Origin: Ilumatobacteraceae bacterium
GTDB lineage: Bacteria > Actinomycetota > Acidimicrobiia > Acidimicrobiales > Ilumatobacteraceae
DNA: 64,000 bases
Assembly (NCBI GenBank): GCA_018401375.1
Contig: JAGYKR010000002.1
Location: forward strand, 124,001-188,000
Direction of reading: 5' to 3'
A program made the translations under genes and the position numbers. How positions within the stretch are numbered: position 1 is the first letter of the stretch; every line of letters begins with the position of its first letter. Positions 1 to 9,880 of this stretch are shown piece after piece. Below the pieces are notes generated by a model. The model worked only from the letters and a program-made list of their open reading frames with translations, had not been told where the DNA came from and made no database searches.

Positions 1-582
1 CTTGACGTGACCGTTCCTGAACACGGCATCGCTGTGCGCGAGGCACTCGCTGAACGATGGGGCCACGTAGATGGGGTGTTGCATGCGATCGGCTTTGCCC
101 CCGAAGTCTGCTTAGGCGACGATTTTTTGGCAGCCACCTGGGATGACGTGGCTGTGGCGATTCATGTCTCGGCCTATTCTCTCAAAGCGTTGGCCGATGC
201 ATTTCTCCCGCTGATGGGACCCGGCGGTTCCTTCGTCGGACTGGACTTTGATAATCGGCAGGCGTGGCCTGCGTATAACTGGATGGGGGTGGCCAAGTCC
301 GCTCTGCAGAGTGTGAGCCGGTACTTAGCCAAAGATCTCGGCCCACGGGGAATCCGTTCCAATCTGGTGGCGGCTGGCCCGATCAAGACGATGGCCGCAA
401 AATCCATTCCCGGGTTCGCGTTCTTTGAGGACACCTGGGATCAAAGGGCACCGCTCGGCTGGGACGTTGCTGACCCCGAGCCCGTGGCACGGGCTGTGGT
501 TGCCCTGCTGTCAGATTATTTTCCGGCCACCACCGGTGAGATCATCCATGTCGATGGCGGTTACCACGCAATGGGGGCCTGA
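1..582 (+). CDS. fabI: Enoyl-ACP reductase, InhA/FabI type (5' truncated)
   Basis: NADH-dependent enoyl-[acyl-carrier-protein] reductase, catalysing the last reductive step of type II fatty-acid elongation in the cytoplasm. The frame is open back to base 1, so the N-terminal nucleotide-binding glycine motif lies outside the window and the GTG at 7 is not the true start. The visible part has the SDR/FabI active-site block [11 protein letters not shown], with catalytic Tyr and Lys six residues apart. It is followed by [12 protein letters not shown], the substrate-loop region and a C-terminal GEIIHVDGG. These blocks match mycobacterial InhA closely. The next gene starts 8 bases downstream, so the two probably share a transcript. 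Family assignment is firm; InhA-like chain-length preference is inference. Confidence 0.95.
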   Translation, partial: LDVTVPEHGIAVREALAERWGHVDGVLHAIGFAPEVCLGDDFLAATWDDVAVAIHVSAYSLKALADAFLPLMGPGGSFVGLDFDNRQAWPAYNWMGVAKSALQSVSRYLAKDLGPRGIRSNLVAAGPIKTMAAKSIPGFAFFEDTWDQRAPLGWDVADPEPVARAVVALLSDYFPATTGEIIHVDGGYHAMGA

Positions 583-590
583 AGACGCTG

Positions 591-2633
591 ATGCCCAACC
601 GTCTCGCAGCCTCAACCTCGCCGTACCTGCGCCAACACGCCAACAATCCGGTGGACTGGTGGCCTTGGGGCCTTGAGGCCTTCGCTGAGGCCCGAGAGCG
701 CGACATCCCGGTGCTTTTATCGGTTGGCTACTCGGCCTGCCATTGGTGCCATGTCATGGCTCACGAGTGCTTTGAGGATCTGGAGGTGGCCGCTGAAATG
801 AACCGGCGCTTCGTCAACATCAAAGTTGACCGTGAGGAACGCCCCGAAGTGGACGCCGTCTACATGGACGCCGTCCAGGCCCTTACCGGTCGGGGTGGAT
901 GGCCAATGACGGTGTTTATGGACGCAGACGGTCGACCATTTTTCGCAGGCACCTATTATCCACGACCCACATTTCTCGAGTTGATGGCCGCGATCACTGA
1001 CGCATGGGATCATCGCCGAGGCGAACTCGAAGAGAATGCGACAGCCCTCGTGGCTGCGGTTTCGGCTAGCGCTCAGATCCTCGCCACGGAGGCGATACCA
1101 CCACTCGAACTGGTCAACACCACCCTCGAATCCCTTGGACGCGCCTTTGATCCTGAATGGGGTGGTTTTGGGACCGCGCCAAAATTTCCCCAGACCATGC
1201 ACATCGAACTCGTGCTGTGGGCCCACACCCGCACGCACTCGGCCGAAACCGCAGAGGTGGTCATCACCACCCTCGATGCAATGGTTTCAGGCGGTGTCTA
1301 CGACCATCTCGGTGGGGGCTTCGCCCGTTACAGCACCGACCGCAAGTGGCTGGTGCCACACTTCGAAAAAATGCTCTACGACCAGGCTCTCCTGACCCGG
1401 ATGTACCTCCACGCCTGGATGGTTTTTGGCAAGGAACAGTGGCGCCAGGTAGTGACGGAAACCATCGAATTTGCACTTCGAGACCTGCGCCACGAACGCG
1501 GCGGGTTTTTTTGCGCCACTGACGCCGACTCCCCCACCGATCGCTCTGCGAATGCGATCACCGCCGAGGGGGCGTATCTGACATGGACCCCAGAGGAAGT
1601 GTCAGCGGTCCTCGGCGATCGAGCGGCTTCGGTGATCGACTGGTGGGGCATCACACCTGAGGGGAACTTCGAGGGCCGTTCGATCCCCCATCGCAGCCGG
1701 CAACGCGGCCTCCTGGCCCGCAGCCCCGAACAGGAACAGGCCCGTGCTGAACTGCTCACAGCACGGACCCAACGGCCTCAACCCGGCATCGATGACAAGG
1801 TGCTGACCGAGTGGAATGCGCTCATGCTGTCCACTTTGGCTGAGGCTGCTGCGATTTCTGGCAGGGCTGACTGGCGTGGAGCGGCAATCGCCTGCGGGGA
1901 GTTCTTGTGGGAGGAACTGCGAGACGATTCTGGACGCTGGTTCCGCTCGTGGCAGGCCGATGCCAAACCGCAGGCCCGCCATATGGCCACAGCAGCCGAC
2001 CATGCTGCACTGATCGACGCGTTCATCCGTCTCGGCGAGGCCTGCGGCGAGGCCCGCTGGATCGCCCGAGCCCGAGAGGTCGCTGACACTCTCCTCGACC
2101 ATTTCTTTGATCCGGTCAACGGTGGACTGTTCACCATCGCCGATGACGCCGAGTACCTAGTCGCCCGCCAGAAGGACCTCTATGACACCTCCACACCGTC
2201 AGCAAACTCCTCAGCGGCACTCGCATTGATGCGACTGGCAGCATTGACCGGCGAAACCCGTTACGCAGAACACAGCGACCGCATCTTGCAACTGATCGGG
2301 ACAGTGGCCACCCAGATGCCCACGGCGATCTCTCACGGTCTGTTAGCCCTCGGGTTGAGGCATCAGGGGATAACCGAACTCGTCATCACGGGTCATCGGC
2401 CCGACCTCGTCGAGGTGGCCCATTCGGTTTGGAGACCAGATCTCGTGCTGGCTTGGGGAGAGGCCTACGACTCCCCACTGTGGACCCGGCGTCAGCCAGA
2501 TCTGGCCTACCTGTGCACCGGTTACACCTGTGCCGCACCCGAGACTGCGCCAGCGGCTCTCCGGTCGCTATTACTCGTCCCAGCGGAGCGGTCGACAGAT
2601 GCGGAACACCGATCTCACCAGCGACCGTGGTGA
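591..2633 (+). CDS. Thioredoxin-domain DUF255 protein (YyaL/SPATA20 family)
   Basis: A 680-residue cytosolic protein of the widespread YyaL/SPATA20 family. An N-terminal thioredoxin-like domain (about residues 1-165) is followed by a long alpha/alpha-barrel, glycosidase-like region. The N-terminus has the family hallmark of [14 protein letters not shown] followed by a CHWC motif at residues 50-53, which corresponds to the thioredoxin CxxC. The motif [17 protein letters not shown] follows. The length is normal for the family. The biochemical role of the family is not established; redox or carbohydrate-linked functions have been suggested from fold alone. It lies 8 bases after fabI, and its 3' end overlaps the convergent nitroreductase gene by 19 bases. 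Confidence 0.93.
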   Translation: MPNRLAASTSPYLRQHANNPVDWWPWGLEAFAEARERDIPVLLSVGYSACHWCHVMAHECFEDLEVAAEMNRRFVNIKVDREERPEVDAVYMDAVQALTGRGGWPMTVFMDADGRPFFAGTYYPRPTFLELMAAITDAWDHRRGELEENATALVAAVSASAQILATEAIPPLELVNTTLESLGRAFDPEWGGFGTAPKFPQTMHIELVLWAHTRTHSAETAEVVITTLDAMVSGGVYDHLGGGFARYSTDRKWLVPHFEKMLYDQALLTRMYLHAWMVFGKEQWRQVVTETIEFALRDLRHERGGFFCATDADSPTDRSANAITAEGAYLTWTPEEVSAVLGDRAASVIDWWGITPEGNFEGRSIPHRSRQRGLLARSPEQEQARAELLTARTQRPQPGIDDKVLTEWNALMLSTLAEAAAISGRADWRGAAIACGEFLWEELRDDSGRWFRSWQADAKPQARHMATAADHAALIDAFIRLGEACGEARWIARAREVADTLLDHFFDPVNGGLFTIADDAEYLVARQKDLYDTSTPSANSSAALALMRLAALTGETRYAEHSDRILQLIGTVATQMPTAISHGLLALGLRHQGITELVITGHRPDLVEVAHSVWRPDLVLAWGEAYDSPLWTRRQPDLAYLCTGYTCAAPETAPAALRSLLLVPAERSTDAEHRSHQRPW

Positions 2634-3241
2634 ATGATGTCTTCGGGGCTGCGACGGGGTCGGGGTGCGGACCGACCGCCAGAACCCCCGGTCGAATCAG
2701 TACCCCCGGTTGAATCAGCCCGGTAACCGAGGGCGATCGCTCCCAGGATTTGAAGTGCGGCGGGAATCCCAAGGGCCTCGCGAATCTCCGCTTCTGCGTT
2801 GAACACGCCAAACAGCAAGGCGCCGAGACCCTGGTCTTGTGCTGCGAGCAACAAGGTCATCATCGACATCGATCCATCCACCGTCCAATAGGGGGTGGGC
2901 CATGCTTCAACTGATTCACCGAGCCCGGTGCGGGCCTTGTCAGGCTCGGAATACCGCTCCACATAGGCCGTCGGATCCGCCAAGGCGATGGCGATGACCG
3001 GTGCCCGCAAGAGTCCTGGCCAGCGAAATCCGGGCCTCTTCGCAGCGGGAAGGGAGAGGTCCCAGAACCGGGCGGTCTCGGCACCTGTCAGCACCAGGAG
3101 ATGCCAGCCTTGAGTCTTTCCTGCGCTCGGTGCCCGGGCAGCAAGATCCACGAGGCCTTCGAGCACTCCCTCGGGAATCGGATCGGGAAGAAAATCCCGT
3201 GTCATTCGCCGACGTCGAACGACATCGGCGAATTCCGGCAT
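2615..3241 (-). CDS. Nitroreductase-family FMN oxidoreductase
   Basis: A 208-residue flavoprotein of the nitroreductase superfamily. The N-terminal RRRMTRDF block, the [17 protein letters not shown] block and the C-terminal [11 protein letters not shown] segment are the family's FMN-binding regions. Such proteins use NAD(P)H to reduce nitro compounds, quinones or F420-like substrates; the physiological substrate cannot be read from the sequence. The C-terminal 25 residues are Gly/Ser/Arg-rich and look unstructured, with a small imperfect repeat ([13 protein letters not shown]). The start ATG overlaps the stop of the upstream gene (TGATG at 3241), so the two are probably translated together. 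Confidence 0.88.
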   Translation of the reverse strand: MPEFADVVRRRRMTRDFLPDPIPEGVLEGLVDLAARAPSAGKTQGWHLLVLTGAETARFWDLSLPAAKRPGFRWPGLLRAPVIAIALADPTAYVERYSEPDKARTGLGESVEAWPTPYWTVDGSMSMMTLLLAAQDQGLGALLFGVFNAEAEIREALGIPAALQILGAIALGYRADSTGGTDSTGGSGGRSAPRPRRSPEDIIHHGRW

Positions 3242-3897
3242 CAGCGCTTACCGAGGCGGACCAGGTCTTCGGCCATTGTCCAGCCGTACACCACCATCGA
3301 TCCGCCCTTAGCCGCAGGGACCTTGGCGAACATTTCGGTGAGATCTGCAGCAACCTTTTCCGGCTTGGTGGTCTCGAAATCCAAAAACCCGTGCTGGCCA
3401 TTTTTGGCTGCAATGAACGACTTCTCGTCGTAAGTGGCGTCCACATCGAAACGCTTCGCCAAACGTCGACCCCAGGCCCGTTCCTCACCCACTGCACGCA
3501 CCCCAGGGCTCGGGGTCAGTTCCTCAAGATCTTTAAAAGCCTCGAGGCCACCGGCTGTCACGAATCGTGAGCCAATCACCACATCTTCGTCAGGAAAGGC
3601 CATCAGCGCCCGGTGATACGCCTCGCCCATGAGACCCCTCAGCACTTGATCGCGCTTGGAATGACGGCGAACGCTGAGGAGGCCAATCAGCACACAGGGT
3701 GTTCCCCCAATGCGTTCCAAAGTGGAAAACGTGAAGCCATGAAGCTTCTCGTCCACGCGTGCTGTGGTGATCAGAACCCAATCGTCCTTGGCCTTGGACA
3801 GGCGCCCAATATCAAAGGCCCCTTCCATTGCGGCCATCTCATCGAGATCACTATCAGTGAGCGCGAGGGTGTCGTTTGTCACGACTTCAAGCGACAT
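3241..3897 (-). CDS. Unrecognised 218-residue protein upstream of nitroreductase
   Basis: I do not recognise this protein. It is soluble, with no signal peptide or membrane segment, and mixed alpha/beta in character. The pattern in residues 30-120 (a long strand-rich section, LIGLLSVRRHSKRDQVLRGL, then a helix) resembles a GNAT acetyltransferase core, but I see no clear acetyl-CoA P-loop, so this is only a suggestion. The start is supported by a strong ribosome binding site (GGAGAGG about 6 bases before ATG). Its stop overlaps the nitroreductase start, so the two form a probable operon. It could be a lineage-restricted actinobacterial protein. Confidence 0.8.
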   Translation of the reverse strand: MSLEVVTNDTLALTDSDLDEMAAMEGAFDIGRLSKAKDDWVLITTARVDEKLHGFTFSTLERIGGTPCVLIGLLSVRRHSKRDQVLRGLMGEAYHRALMAFPDEDVVIGSRFVTAGGLEAFKDLEELTPSPGVRAVGEERAWGRRLAKRFDVDATYDEKSFIAAKNGQHGFLDFETTKPEKVAADLTEMFAKVPAAKGGSMVVYGWTMAEDLVRLGKR

Positions 3898-4000
3898 GTT
3901 TCCTCTCCGGTGTTGCAGTCAACACCCATTGTGCCACCGTGAAGGCCCTACGGCACAACCTCACCACCTGATCGCAGGGATCACCCGAGGCCTTCGTGTC

Positions 4001-7000
4001 TCACAACAGCACTGCGTCATGGCCAAAAGCCATCCGCAACTCCCCAACCGAGCGGTCGAGGTCCACCCGAAACTCATCGGACAACCGCAGCACTTTGCCG
4101 TGCCCGATATCGATGTGCACCTGAGAATCTCCCGGATGTTCGCGCAGGATTCGCTTCAAACGATCGATGCGTTCCTCGTCGAGTGAGGTGGAGGGCAGCC
4201 TCAATCGCAATGAGGGCGCTGAACCGTCGGAGAGGTCGTTCAGAACGGTGATCTCATGGGCGATCAGACCAAACCGTGATTCGTCACGGCGGTCCAATCT
4301 CGCTGTGATCGCCACGATCAGGTCCTCTTGAAGTTTGTGGCCCTGTTCGGCCAGGGTGCGCGGAAATAAGGTCACCTCGATCGAGGCGGCGAGATCTTCA
4401 AGGACGAACACCGCCATCTGGTCCCCCTTGCGGGTGTATTTCCGAGCGAGGTTAGTGATCACCCCACCGACCACAACCCGAGCCCCGTCCTCCATGGACT
4501 CGAGGTCGGCTAGTGGGTGCTCCACACGACGCTTGAGAGCCGCCTCCACCCCGAATAGCGGATGGTCTGACACGTAGAGGCCAAGCATTTCTTTTTCGTG
4601 GCGCAGGCGATCAGACTTATCAAACTCGATCTCAGGAATCTCGATCCGTTCGTCAAAGGTCGCGACCGCTGGGTCTTCGGACCAATCACCGAACAGGCTC
4701 ATCACCCCTTGATCACGTTCACGACGTCTGACCAAGGTGGTGTCGATGATCTGTTCGAAACTGGCGAGCAAACCTTGGCGCGGATGCCCGAGCGAGTCAA
4801 AAGCCCCGGCTTTGATCAACGACTCGATGGTCCGCTTGTTCAGCACCGGTTCAGGTACCCGCTCAGCGAAATCGAAGAAACTCACATAGGTCCCATTCGC
4901 ATTGCGGTCCTCGAGCAACTGAGCGACGAGCCCTTCTCCGACATTGCGGACCGCCGAGAGACCAAAAGTGATTGCGCCGGGACTGCTGAGCGGCAAGGTC
5001 ACGCCGGGCGGCAATTGGTCGGGAGTTAAAGCTGCGAAATCAGTCACCGAACGGTTGATGTCGGGGGTCAGCACCTTGATCCCCATCGAACGTGCATCCG
5101 ACAGATACACCGCTGCTTTATCCAGATTGCTTTTGACGCTGCTCAGCAGACAGGCCATGTACTCCACGGGGTGATGGGTCTTGAGATAGGCCGTCTGATA
5201 GGTGATCAAGCCGTATCCGAAGGTGTGGCTTTTGTTAAACGCATAATCAGCGAACTTCTCGATCACATCGAAGAGCTGCACCCCGAGGTCTCGCCCGTAG
5301 CCGGTGCGTTCGCAACCGACCTCAAACGCGTCTCGCTCCTTAGCCATCAGTTCACGAATTTTCTTGCCGCAGGCTTTGCGGAGGTTGTCCGCCTCTGCGA
5401 GGGAGTAGCCGGCGAACTTTTGCGCGACGCGCATCACGCTCTCCTGATAGATCATCAGGCCGAAGGTGTCACCTAGCACCGCTTCGGCATCAGGGTGGAA
5501 GTACTCCACAGGTTTGCGATTATTTTTGCGATCGGCGTAGTCGTAGTGCATGTTGACGCTCATCGGCCCCGGCCGATAGAGGGCCAACACAGCCGACACG
5601 TCCTCAAAACTGTTTGGGGCGAGGGCTTTCAGCAGTTGACGCATCGGTGGCGATTCCAGCTGAAACACGCCGATCGTGTTACCGCGAGACAACAAGGTGA
5701 AGGTGGCTTGGTCGTCCAGCGGCACCTTGTCGATGTTGAAATCCGGCTGGCCCGATGCTCGGACCATTGCCTCCGTATCGGTGATCACGTCAAGGTTGCG
5801 AAGGCCCAAAAAGTCCATCTTTAAGAGACCGAGTTCTTCTACCCCGTGCATTTCGTATTGGGTCACCACGGGGGCGAGGGCGGGATCTTGACCCGATTCC
5901 GGTTTACGCTGCACCGGAAGGTAGGTAGTGAGTGGTTCTTTGGTAATCACCACGGCAGCAGCGTGGATCCCGTCAGAACGCTTCAGCCCTTCGAGGCCTT
6001 TCGCCACATCCACTACTCGACGCACATCGGGATCAGTGTCGTACATGGCCCGCAGATCCCCGGCAGCCTTATAGCCATCAGAATATTTATCGCTCTGCTC
6101 AAAGCAGTATTTCAGAGGGGTGTCGCGCCCCATCACTAGCGGCGGCATGGCTTTGGCGATCTTGTCGCCAAGACCATAGGGGAACCCAAGCACCCGGGCT
6201 GCGTCTCGCACTGCGTTACGAGCCTTGATCGTTCCAAAGGTGATGATCTGGGCCACATGGTCGCGGCCGTAACGTTCAGCGGCGTAGCGGATCATCTCAT
6301 CGCGGTATCGCGAATCGAAGTCCATGTCGATATCGGGCATCGAGACCCGACTCGGGTTCAAAAATCGTTCAAACAACAAGTCGTATTTGATCGGGTCGAG
6401 GTCCGTAATCCGGAGGCAGTAGGCCACCGCACACCCTGCCGCCGAGCCACGCCCCGGACCGACTCGGATCCCGCTGCGTCGGGCGTGCGCAATCAAATCC
6501 CAGGTGATCAAAAAATAGGACGCGAAGCCCATATCGCAGATGACCTTGAGCTCGTAGGCCAGGCGCTCCACCGCACTAGCGGGAATCTCAGCGCCCCAAC
6601 GGTCCTTGGCACCCTCCCAGGTCAGATGGGCGAGGTACTCAGCGTCAGTGGTGAATCCGGCGGGGAGTTCGAAGTTGGGCAGCAACGCTTCACCGAACGT
6701 GATCTCAAGCTCGGCACGTTCGGCGATCCACAAACTGTTGTCGCAAGCTTCGGGGACCTCCCGGAACAGATGGCGCATTTCAGCTGCCGATTTCAGATAG
6801 TGCTCTTGGCCCTCAAACCTGAAGCGTTTCGGGTCTGACAGCATTGCCCCGGTCTGCACACACAGCAGCGCGTCGTGGGCGGCGTGGTCATCGCGATGGG
6901 TGTAGTGGGAATCGTTCGTAGCTAAAAGTGGGGCTCCGATCCGACGTGCGATCTCCAGCAGTTTCGGGTTTGTGTCCCGCTGAGCCTGAATCCCGTGATC

Positions 7001-7567
7001 CTGGATTTCCACAAACAAGTTGTCCTTGCCGAAGATCTCCTGCAAACGGCCTGCTTTTTCCAGAGCGCCCTTCTCGTCCCCATTCAAGAGAGCCTGCAGC
7101 ACATGACCACCAAGACAACCGGTGGTAGCGATCACACCCTCGTGATATTTCTCAAGCAACTCCCAGTCGATCCGCGGCTTGTAGTAGTAACCCTCCAAGA
7201 ACGCGAGGCTCGACAGCTGGATCAGGTTGCGATACCCCGTCTCGTTTTCCGCCAGCAGGGTCAGGTGGTAGTAGAGCTTCTTGCCGCCTTCGGTGTCGCC
7301 GCCAGAGTCGTCGAGACGTCCCCGTCGAGTCGGACGTTCGCTGCGGTGATCGTGGGCCATGTAGGCCTCGGTCCCGATGATCGGTTTGACACCGTGCTTG
7401 CGGCACTCCTTATAGAAGTCCAGGGTGCCGTACATGTTGCCGTGGTCGGTCATCCCGAGGGCCGGCTGACCGTCGGCGGCGGCTGTGGCCACGAGCTCAT
7501 CGAGTCGAGCCGCCCCGTCAAGCATGGAGAACTCGGTGTGAACGTGGAGGTGGGTGAACGAATCCAT
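4001..7567 (-). CDS. dnaE: DNA polymerase III alpha subunit (DnaE1 type)
   Basis: Replicative DNA polymerase catalytic subunit, 1188 residues, normal for actinobacterial DnaE1. Order: N-terminal PHP domain (about 1-280), polymerase palm with the catalytic PDIDMDF motif near residue 410, fingers, beta-clamp-binding region, and C-terminal OB fold (about 1000-1090). The PHP domain keeps HLHVHTEF (two His), LDG, TDHGNM, GTEAY, YYHLTLL, TTGCLGG and TNDSHYTH. That is a full set of metal-ligand candidates, as in mycobacterial DnaE1 where the PHP domain is the proofreading exonuclease. A separate epsilon subunit may therefore be dispensable here (inference). The start ATG gives MDSFTHLHVH, the usual N-terminus. 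Confidence 0.97.
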   Translation of the reverse strand: MDSFTHLHVHTEFSMLDGAARLDELVATAAADGQPALGMTDHGNMYGTLDFYKECRKHGVKPIIGTEAYMAHDHRSERPTRRGRLDDSGGDTEGGKKLYYHLTLLAENETGYRNLIQLSSLAFLEGYYYKPRIDWELLEKYHEGVIATTGCLGGHVLQALLNGDEKGALEKAGRLQEIFGKDNLFVEIQDHGIQAQRDTNPKLLEIARRIGAPLLATNDSHYTHRDDHAAHDALLCVQTGAMLSDPKRFRFEGQEHYLKSAAEMRHLFREVPEACDNSLWIAERAELEITFGEALLPNFELPAGFTTDAEYLAHLTWEGAKDRWGAEIPASAVERLAYELKVICDMGFASYFLITWDLIAHARRSGIRVGPGRGSAAGCAVAYCLRITDLDPIKYDLLFERFLNPSRVSMPDIDMDFDSRYRDEMIRYAAERYGRDHVAQIITFGTIKARNAVRDAARVLGFPYGLGDKIAKAMPPLVMGRDTPLKYCFEQSDKYSDGYKAAGDLRAMYDTDPDVRRVVDVAKGLEGLKRSDGIHAAAVVITKEPLTTYLPVQRKPESGQDPALAPVVTQYEMHGVEELGLLKMDFLGLRNLDVITDTEAMVRASGQPDFNIDKVPLDDQATFTLLSRGNTIGVFQLESPPMRQLLKALAPNSFEDVSAVLALYRPGPMSVNMHYDYADRKNNRKPVEYFHPDAEAVLGDTFGLMIYQESVMRVAQKFAGYSLAEADNLRKACGKKIRELMAKERDAFEVGCERTGYGRDLGVQLFDVIEKFADYAFNKSHTFGYGLITYQTAYLKTHHPVEYMACLLSSVKSNLDKAAVYLSDARSMGIKVLTPDINRSVTDFAALTPDQLPPGVTLPLSSPGAITFGLSAVRNVGEGLVAQLLEDRNANGTYVSFFDFAERVPEPVLNKRTIESLIKAGAFDSLGHPRQGLLASFEQIIDTTLVRRRERDQGVMSLFGDWSEDPAVATFDERIEIPEIEFDKSDRLRHEKEMLGLYVSDHPLFGVEAALKRRVEHPLADLESMEDGARVVVGGVITNLARKYTRKGDQMAVFVLEDLAASIEVTLFPRTLAEQGHKLQEDLIVAITARLDRRDESRFGLIAHEITVLNDLSDGSAPSLRLRLPSTSLDEERIDRLKRILREHPGDSQVHIDIGHGKVLRLSDEFRVDLDRSVGELRMAFGHDAVLL

Positions 7568-7625
7568 GAGTCTCTCTAGTGAATCACACGGGTGTGATCC
7601 GGACCGTTGTCATTACACCTGAAGC

Positions 7626-8159
7626 TCACAAATAGGTTCCGGGACGTTCTCCTGCAGCGGGCAGATGACGCTGGTCCATCCCAGGAGGGAGTTGACGCAT
7701 CTGTTCGAGTTGTTGACGGGCCGCCACCTGCTGCGCAAAAAGGGTGGCCTGAATTCCGTGGAACAGTCCTTCCAGCCATCCCACCAACTGAGCTTGAGCG
7801 ATCCGCAATTCCGCATCCGATGGAGTGGTGTCGACGTCAAAAGGCAGGGCGAGCATCCGCAGTTCCTCTTGGAGATCCGGAGACAGGGCCTCAGCTACCT
7901 CCACGATTGAACGCTCGTAGACCTCGGCGAGACGTTCCCGGCTCGCTTCATCGAGTGGTGCTTGGCGGACTTCCTCAAGAAGTTGTTTCACCATCGAGCC
8001 AATTCTCATCACCTTGGCCGGCTCGGTGACGCTCTCTGTCACGTTCCCAGGCTCTGACGGTCCATCCATCGTCGGCCTCGGGCTTTGGGTCGCCACTTCC
8101 TCTCCGACGTTGGCCGGTCGAGGGGAAATGATCTCCGGACGGGAGGATTCGGTACTCAT
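7626..8159 (-). CDS. bpa: Bacterial proteasome activator Bpa (DUF2587)
   Basis: ATP-independent ring-shaped activator of the actinobacterial 20S proteasome, which opens the gate for unfolded protein substrates. The helical core contains MVKQLLEEVRQAPLDEASR and SDAELRIAQAQLVGWLEGLF, nearly identical to mycobacterial Bpa. The chain ends in GTYL, the HbYX-like tail that docks into alpha-subunit pockets. I chose the ATG at 8159 (177 residues) because AAGGAG lies 5 bases upstream; an in-frame start at 8186 has no such site. The N-terminal 50 residues are disordered. Presence of Bpa implies a 20S proteasome elsewhere in the genome; none is in this window. Confidence 0.95.
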   Translation of the reverse strand: MSTESSRPEIISPRPANVGEEVATQSPRPTMDGPSEPGNVTESVTEPAKVMRIGSMVKQLLEEVRQAPLDEASRERLAEVYERSIVEVAEALSPDLQEELRMLALPFDVDTTPSDAELRIAQAQLVGWLEGLFHGIQATLFAQQVAARQQLEQMRQLPPGMDQRHLPAAGERPGTYL

Positions 8160-8173
8160 CAGACTCCTTGCAT

Positions 8174-8201
8174 ACTCACAGCACACTCACAGCACACTCA
8201 C
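8174..8201. repeat. 11-bp tandem repeat in the bpa leader
   Basis: Two and a half exact copies of ACTCACAGCAC lie between the end of the phosphodiesterase gene and the bpa ribosome binding site. No hairpin is visible. It resembles the other short junction duplications in this window. Confidence 0.9.
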
Positions 8202-8218
8202 GGCGATCAGATCTGCAG

Positions 8219-9337
8219 TCAGACTCGCTTGGCCAGCAACGGTACATAGACCTCTGCTGAAGTCAACGAGCCGTGTCGAGAAATCAATTCATAGGGCCCA
8301 GTGTCATCGGGATCGTGGAAACTCACCGGCTCGAAGGGCACGAGCGCAACATCGCCGAGTCGTCCAAGGAGCGGCGGCGACACCTGCGGGCCGAACCATC
8401 CTTCATCGAGCACCTGCTCTCGGCTGACCACCCAGGCCTGATGTCCGCATTCGGTGTGGGCCGCGGCCAACAGGTCGTGGTCGGCGCCGCGTCGGGCGTG
8501 AAGCCATCGGAACCGGCCCTCACCCGATTGAAGTTGCACCATCGATAACAGGCTCGCAGACGGGTAAACGATATTTCCGCCCACCTCCACCTGCCCATGA
8601 TCAGCGGTGATCAGCAGGGTTGATCCCGTGGGCATCGCCTCCAAGATGTCGCCCACCAATCGGTCCACGGTGCGCAACTCGGAAAGGTAATACTCCCCGA
8701 GACCACGTTCGTGGGAGACCTTATCGATGCCGGCGTAATAGGCATAGACGAAGCGTTCCCCGCTGCGGACGAGCGCTCCCACCTCCACCGGAATCGAGGA
8801 GGCCGAGCGCCAACCCACCGAGCGGCAGCCTCGCATGTGGGCCTCGGTGAACGCGGAGTTGTGAAGTTCATGAGGACCGACCACCGGCACCTCACGACCC
8901 ATGAACCCCGGATAGGGCTGGACGTCGGCCGGAGGATACACACGCCGCCGGTCCGCATTGTCCACGCACCAGCGCAAGGTGTTGATCACCTCACCCGACA
9001 ACAGCATCCGGTATCCGAGAATCCCGTGCTCTCCGGGCGTCAGACCGGTCGTGATCGAACTGAGCGCCGTGGCTGTGGTGGTCGGGGCCACAGTGGTGAT
9101 GGCCCGCCCCTCCATCGACATCAGGGTCGGGGCATGGTCACTGCGTTCGTTGAGTTGGTCCCAGCCGAGACCATCGAGCACCAACAGCACCACACTGTCG
9201 GACCCTGTGACCGGTTCGGGCATCCAGTCCGGTAGCGATTGATACCACTGGGACGGGCCGAGCAGGGCGGGAATGATCCCTCTGACGTTGGCGCCCTGAT
9301 ACTCGGGCAGGATGGGAAACTGTTCTAAAGCGGACAC
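8219..9337 (-). CDS. Alkaline-phosphatase-superfamily nucleotide pyrophosphatase/phosphodiesterase
   Basis: A 372-residue type I phosphodiesterase/nucleotide pyrophosphatase-like enzyme. The two-metal core is visible: VLLVLDGLGWDQL (metal Asp), APTTTATALSSITTG with the nucleophilic Thr, YYAGIDKVSHERG, and TADHGQVEVGG carrying the Asp-His metal pair. No signal peptide is evident, so it is probably cytosolic. The substrate is unknown. Bpa lies 59 bases downstream. The gene is divergent from the Rrf2 regulator, with 71 bases between the starts. Confidence 0.85.
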   Translation of the reverse strand: MSALEQFPILPEYQGANVRGIIPALLGPSQWYQSLPDWMPEPVTGSDSVVLLVLDGLGWDQLNERSDHAPTLMSMEGRAITTVAPTTTATALSSITTGLTPGEHGILGYRMLLSGEVINTLRWCVDNADRRRVYPPADVQPYPGFMGREVPVVGPHELHNSAFTEAHMRGCRSVGWRSASSIPVEVGALVRSGERFVYAYYAGIDKVSHERGLGEYYLSELRTVDRLVGDILEAMPTGSTLLITADHGQVEVGGNIVYPSASLLSMVQLQSGEGRFRWLHARRGADHDLLAAAHTECGHQAWVVSREQVLDEGWFGPQVSPPLLGRLGDVALVPFEPVSFHDPDDTGPYELISRHGSLTSAEVYVPLLAKRV

Positions 9338-9396
9338 GACTTCTCCAGTCCATCACCTCTCAGGCTCAGATGCCAAGCGAACGGTGCCAGAACCCG

Positions 9397-9402
9397 TACG
9401 AT
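9397..9402 (+). promoter_or_regulatory. Candidate -10 box giving a leaderless Rrf2 mRNA
   Basis: TACGAT (TANNNT form) ends 6 bases before the GTG start at 9409, placing the transcription start at or next to the start codon. There is no Shine-Dalgarno sequence before the GTG. I see no good -35 element. Confidence 0.45.
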
Positions 9403-9408
9403 GAAGCC

Positions 9409-9867
9409 GTGCGCGTGTCCACCCGAGGAGACTATGCCTGTCGAGCACTGCTCTCGCTCGCGTTGCGCGACCGTGGGACCGGGCCGACATCTGTGCGAGA
9501 TATCGCAGAGCGGACCGGTCTCCCCCAGCCGTACCTCGAGCAAATTTTGCTCGCTTTGAAAGGTGCTGGCCTCGTGAAGTCCAAGCGGGGGGTCGGTGGT
9601 GGGTACGTGCTCGCCCGTTCACCCGAAGAGATCCGCCTCTCCGAGATCATCTCGGCGGTGGACGGCCCCATCACCCTCGGCGACTTCGGCGAGCCCCATC
9701 AAGACGGGGCCTGTGACCATGAGGGACAATGTGTGCTGCTCGCCGTGTGGAAGCAATCAGGTGAAACGATGCGCCGTCATCTCGACAGTTACACCTTGGC
9801 CCGGGTAGCTCAGATCGCTCAAGGCGGGTCGGAATGGCCTTCCGGGGAGTTTAATCCGGGTCACTGA
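9409..9867 (+). CDS. Rrf2-family transcriptional regulator
   Basis: A 152-residue winged-helix DNA-binding protein of the Rrf2/IscR family, many of which sense iron-sulfur status, nitric oxide or redox. The N-terminus RVSTRGDYACRALLSLA and the recognition region LPQPYLEQILLALKGAGLVKSKRG are typical. In the cluster-binding loop two cysteines are present (CDHEGQC). The third IscR-type cysteine position holds Trp (CVLLAVW), so a full three-Cys site is not conserved. The start is GTG at 9409; a longer in-frame ATG at 9370 adds residues unlike the family. The target genes are not evident from the neighbours. Confidence 0.88.
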   Translation: MRVSTRGDYACRALLSLALRDRGTGPTSVRDIAERTGLPQPYLEQILLALKGAGLVKSKRGVGGGYVLARSPEEIRLSEIISAVDGPITLGDFGEPHQDGACDHEGQCVLLAVWKQSGETMRRHLDSYTLARVAQIAQGGSEWPSGEFNPGH

Positions 9868-9880
9868 TGTGGCCTCTGGA

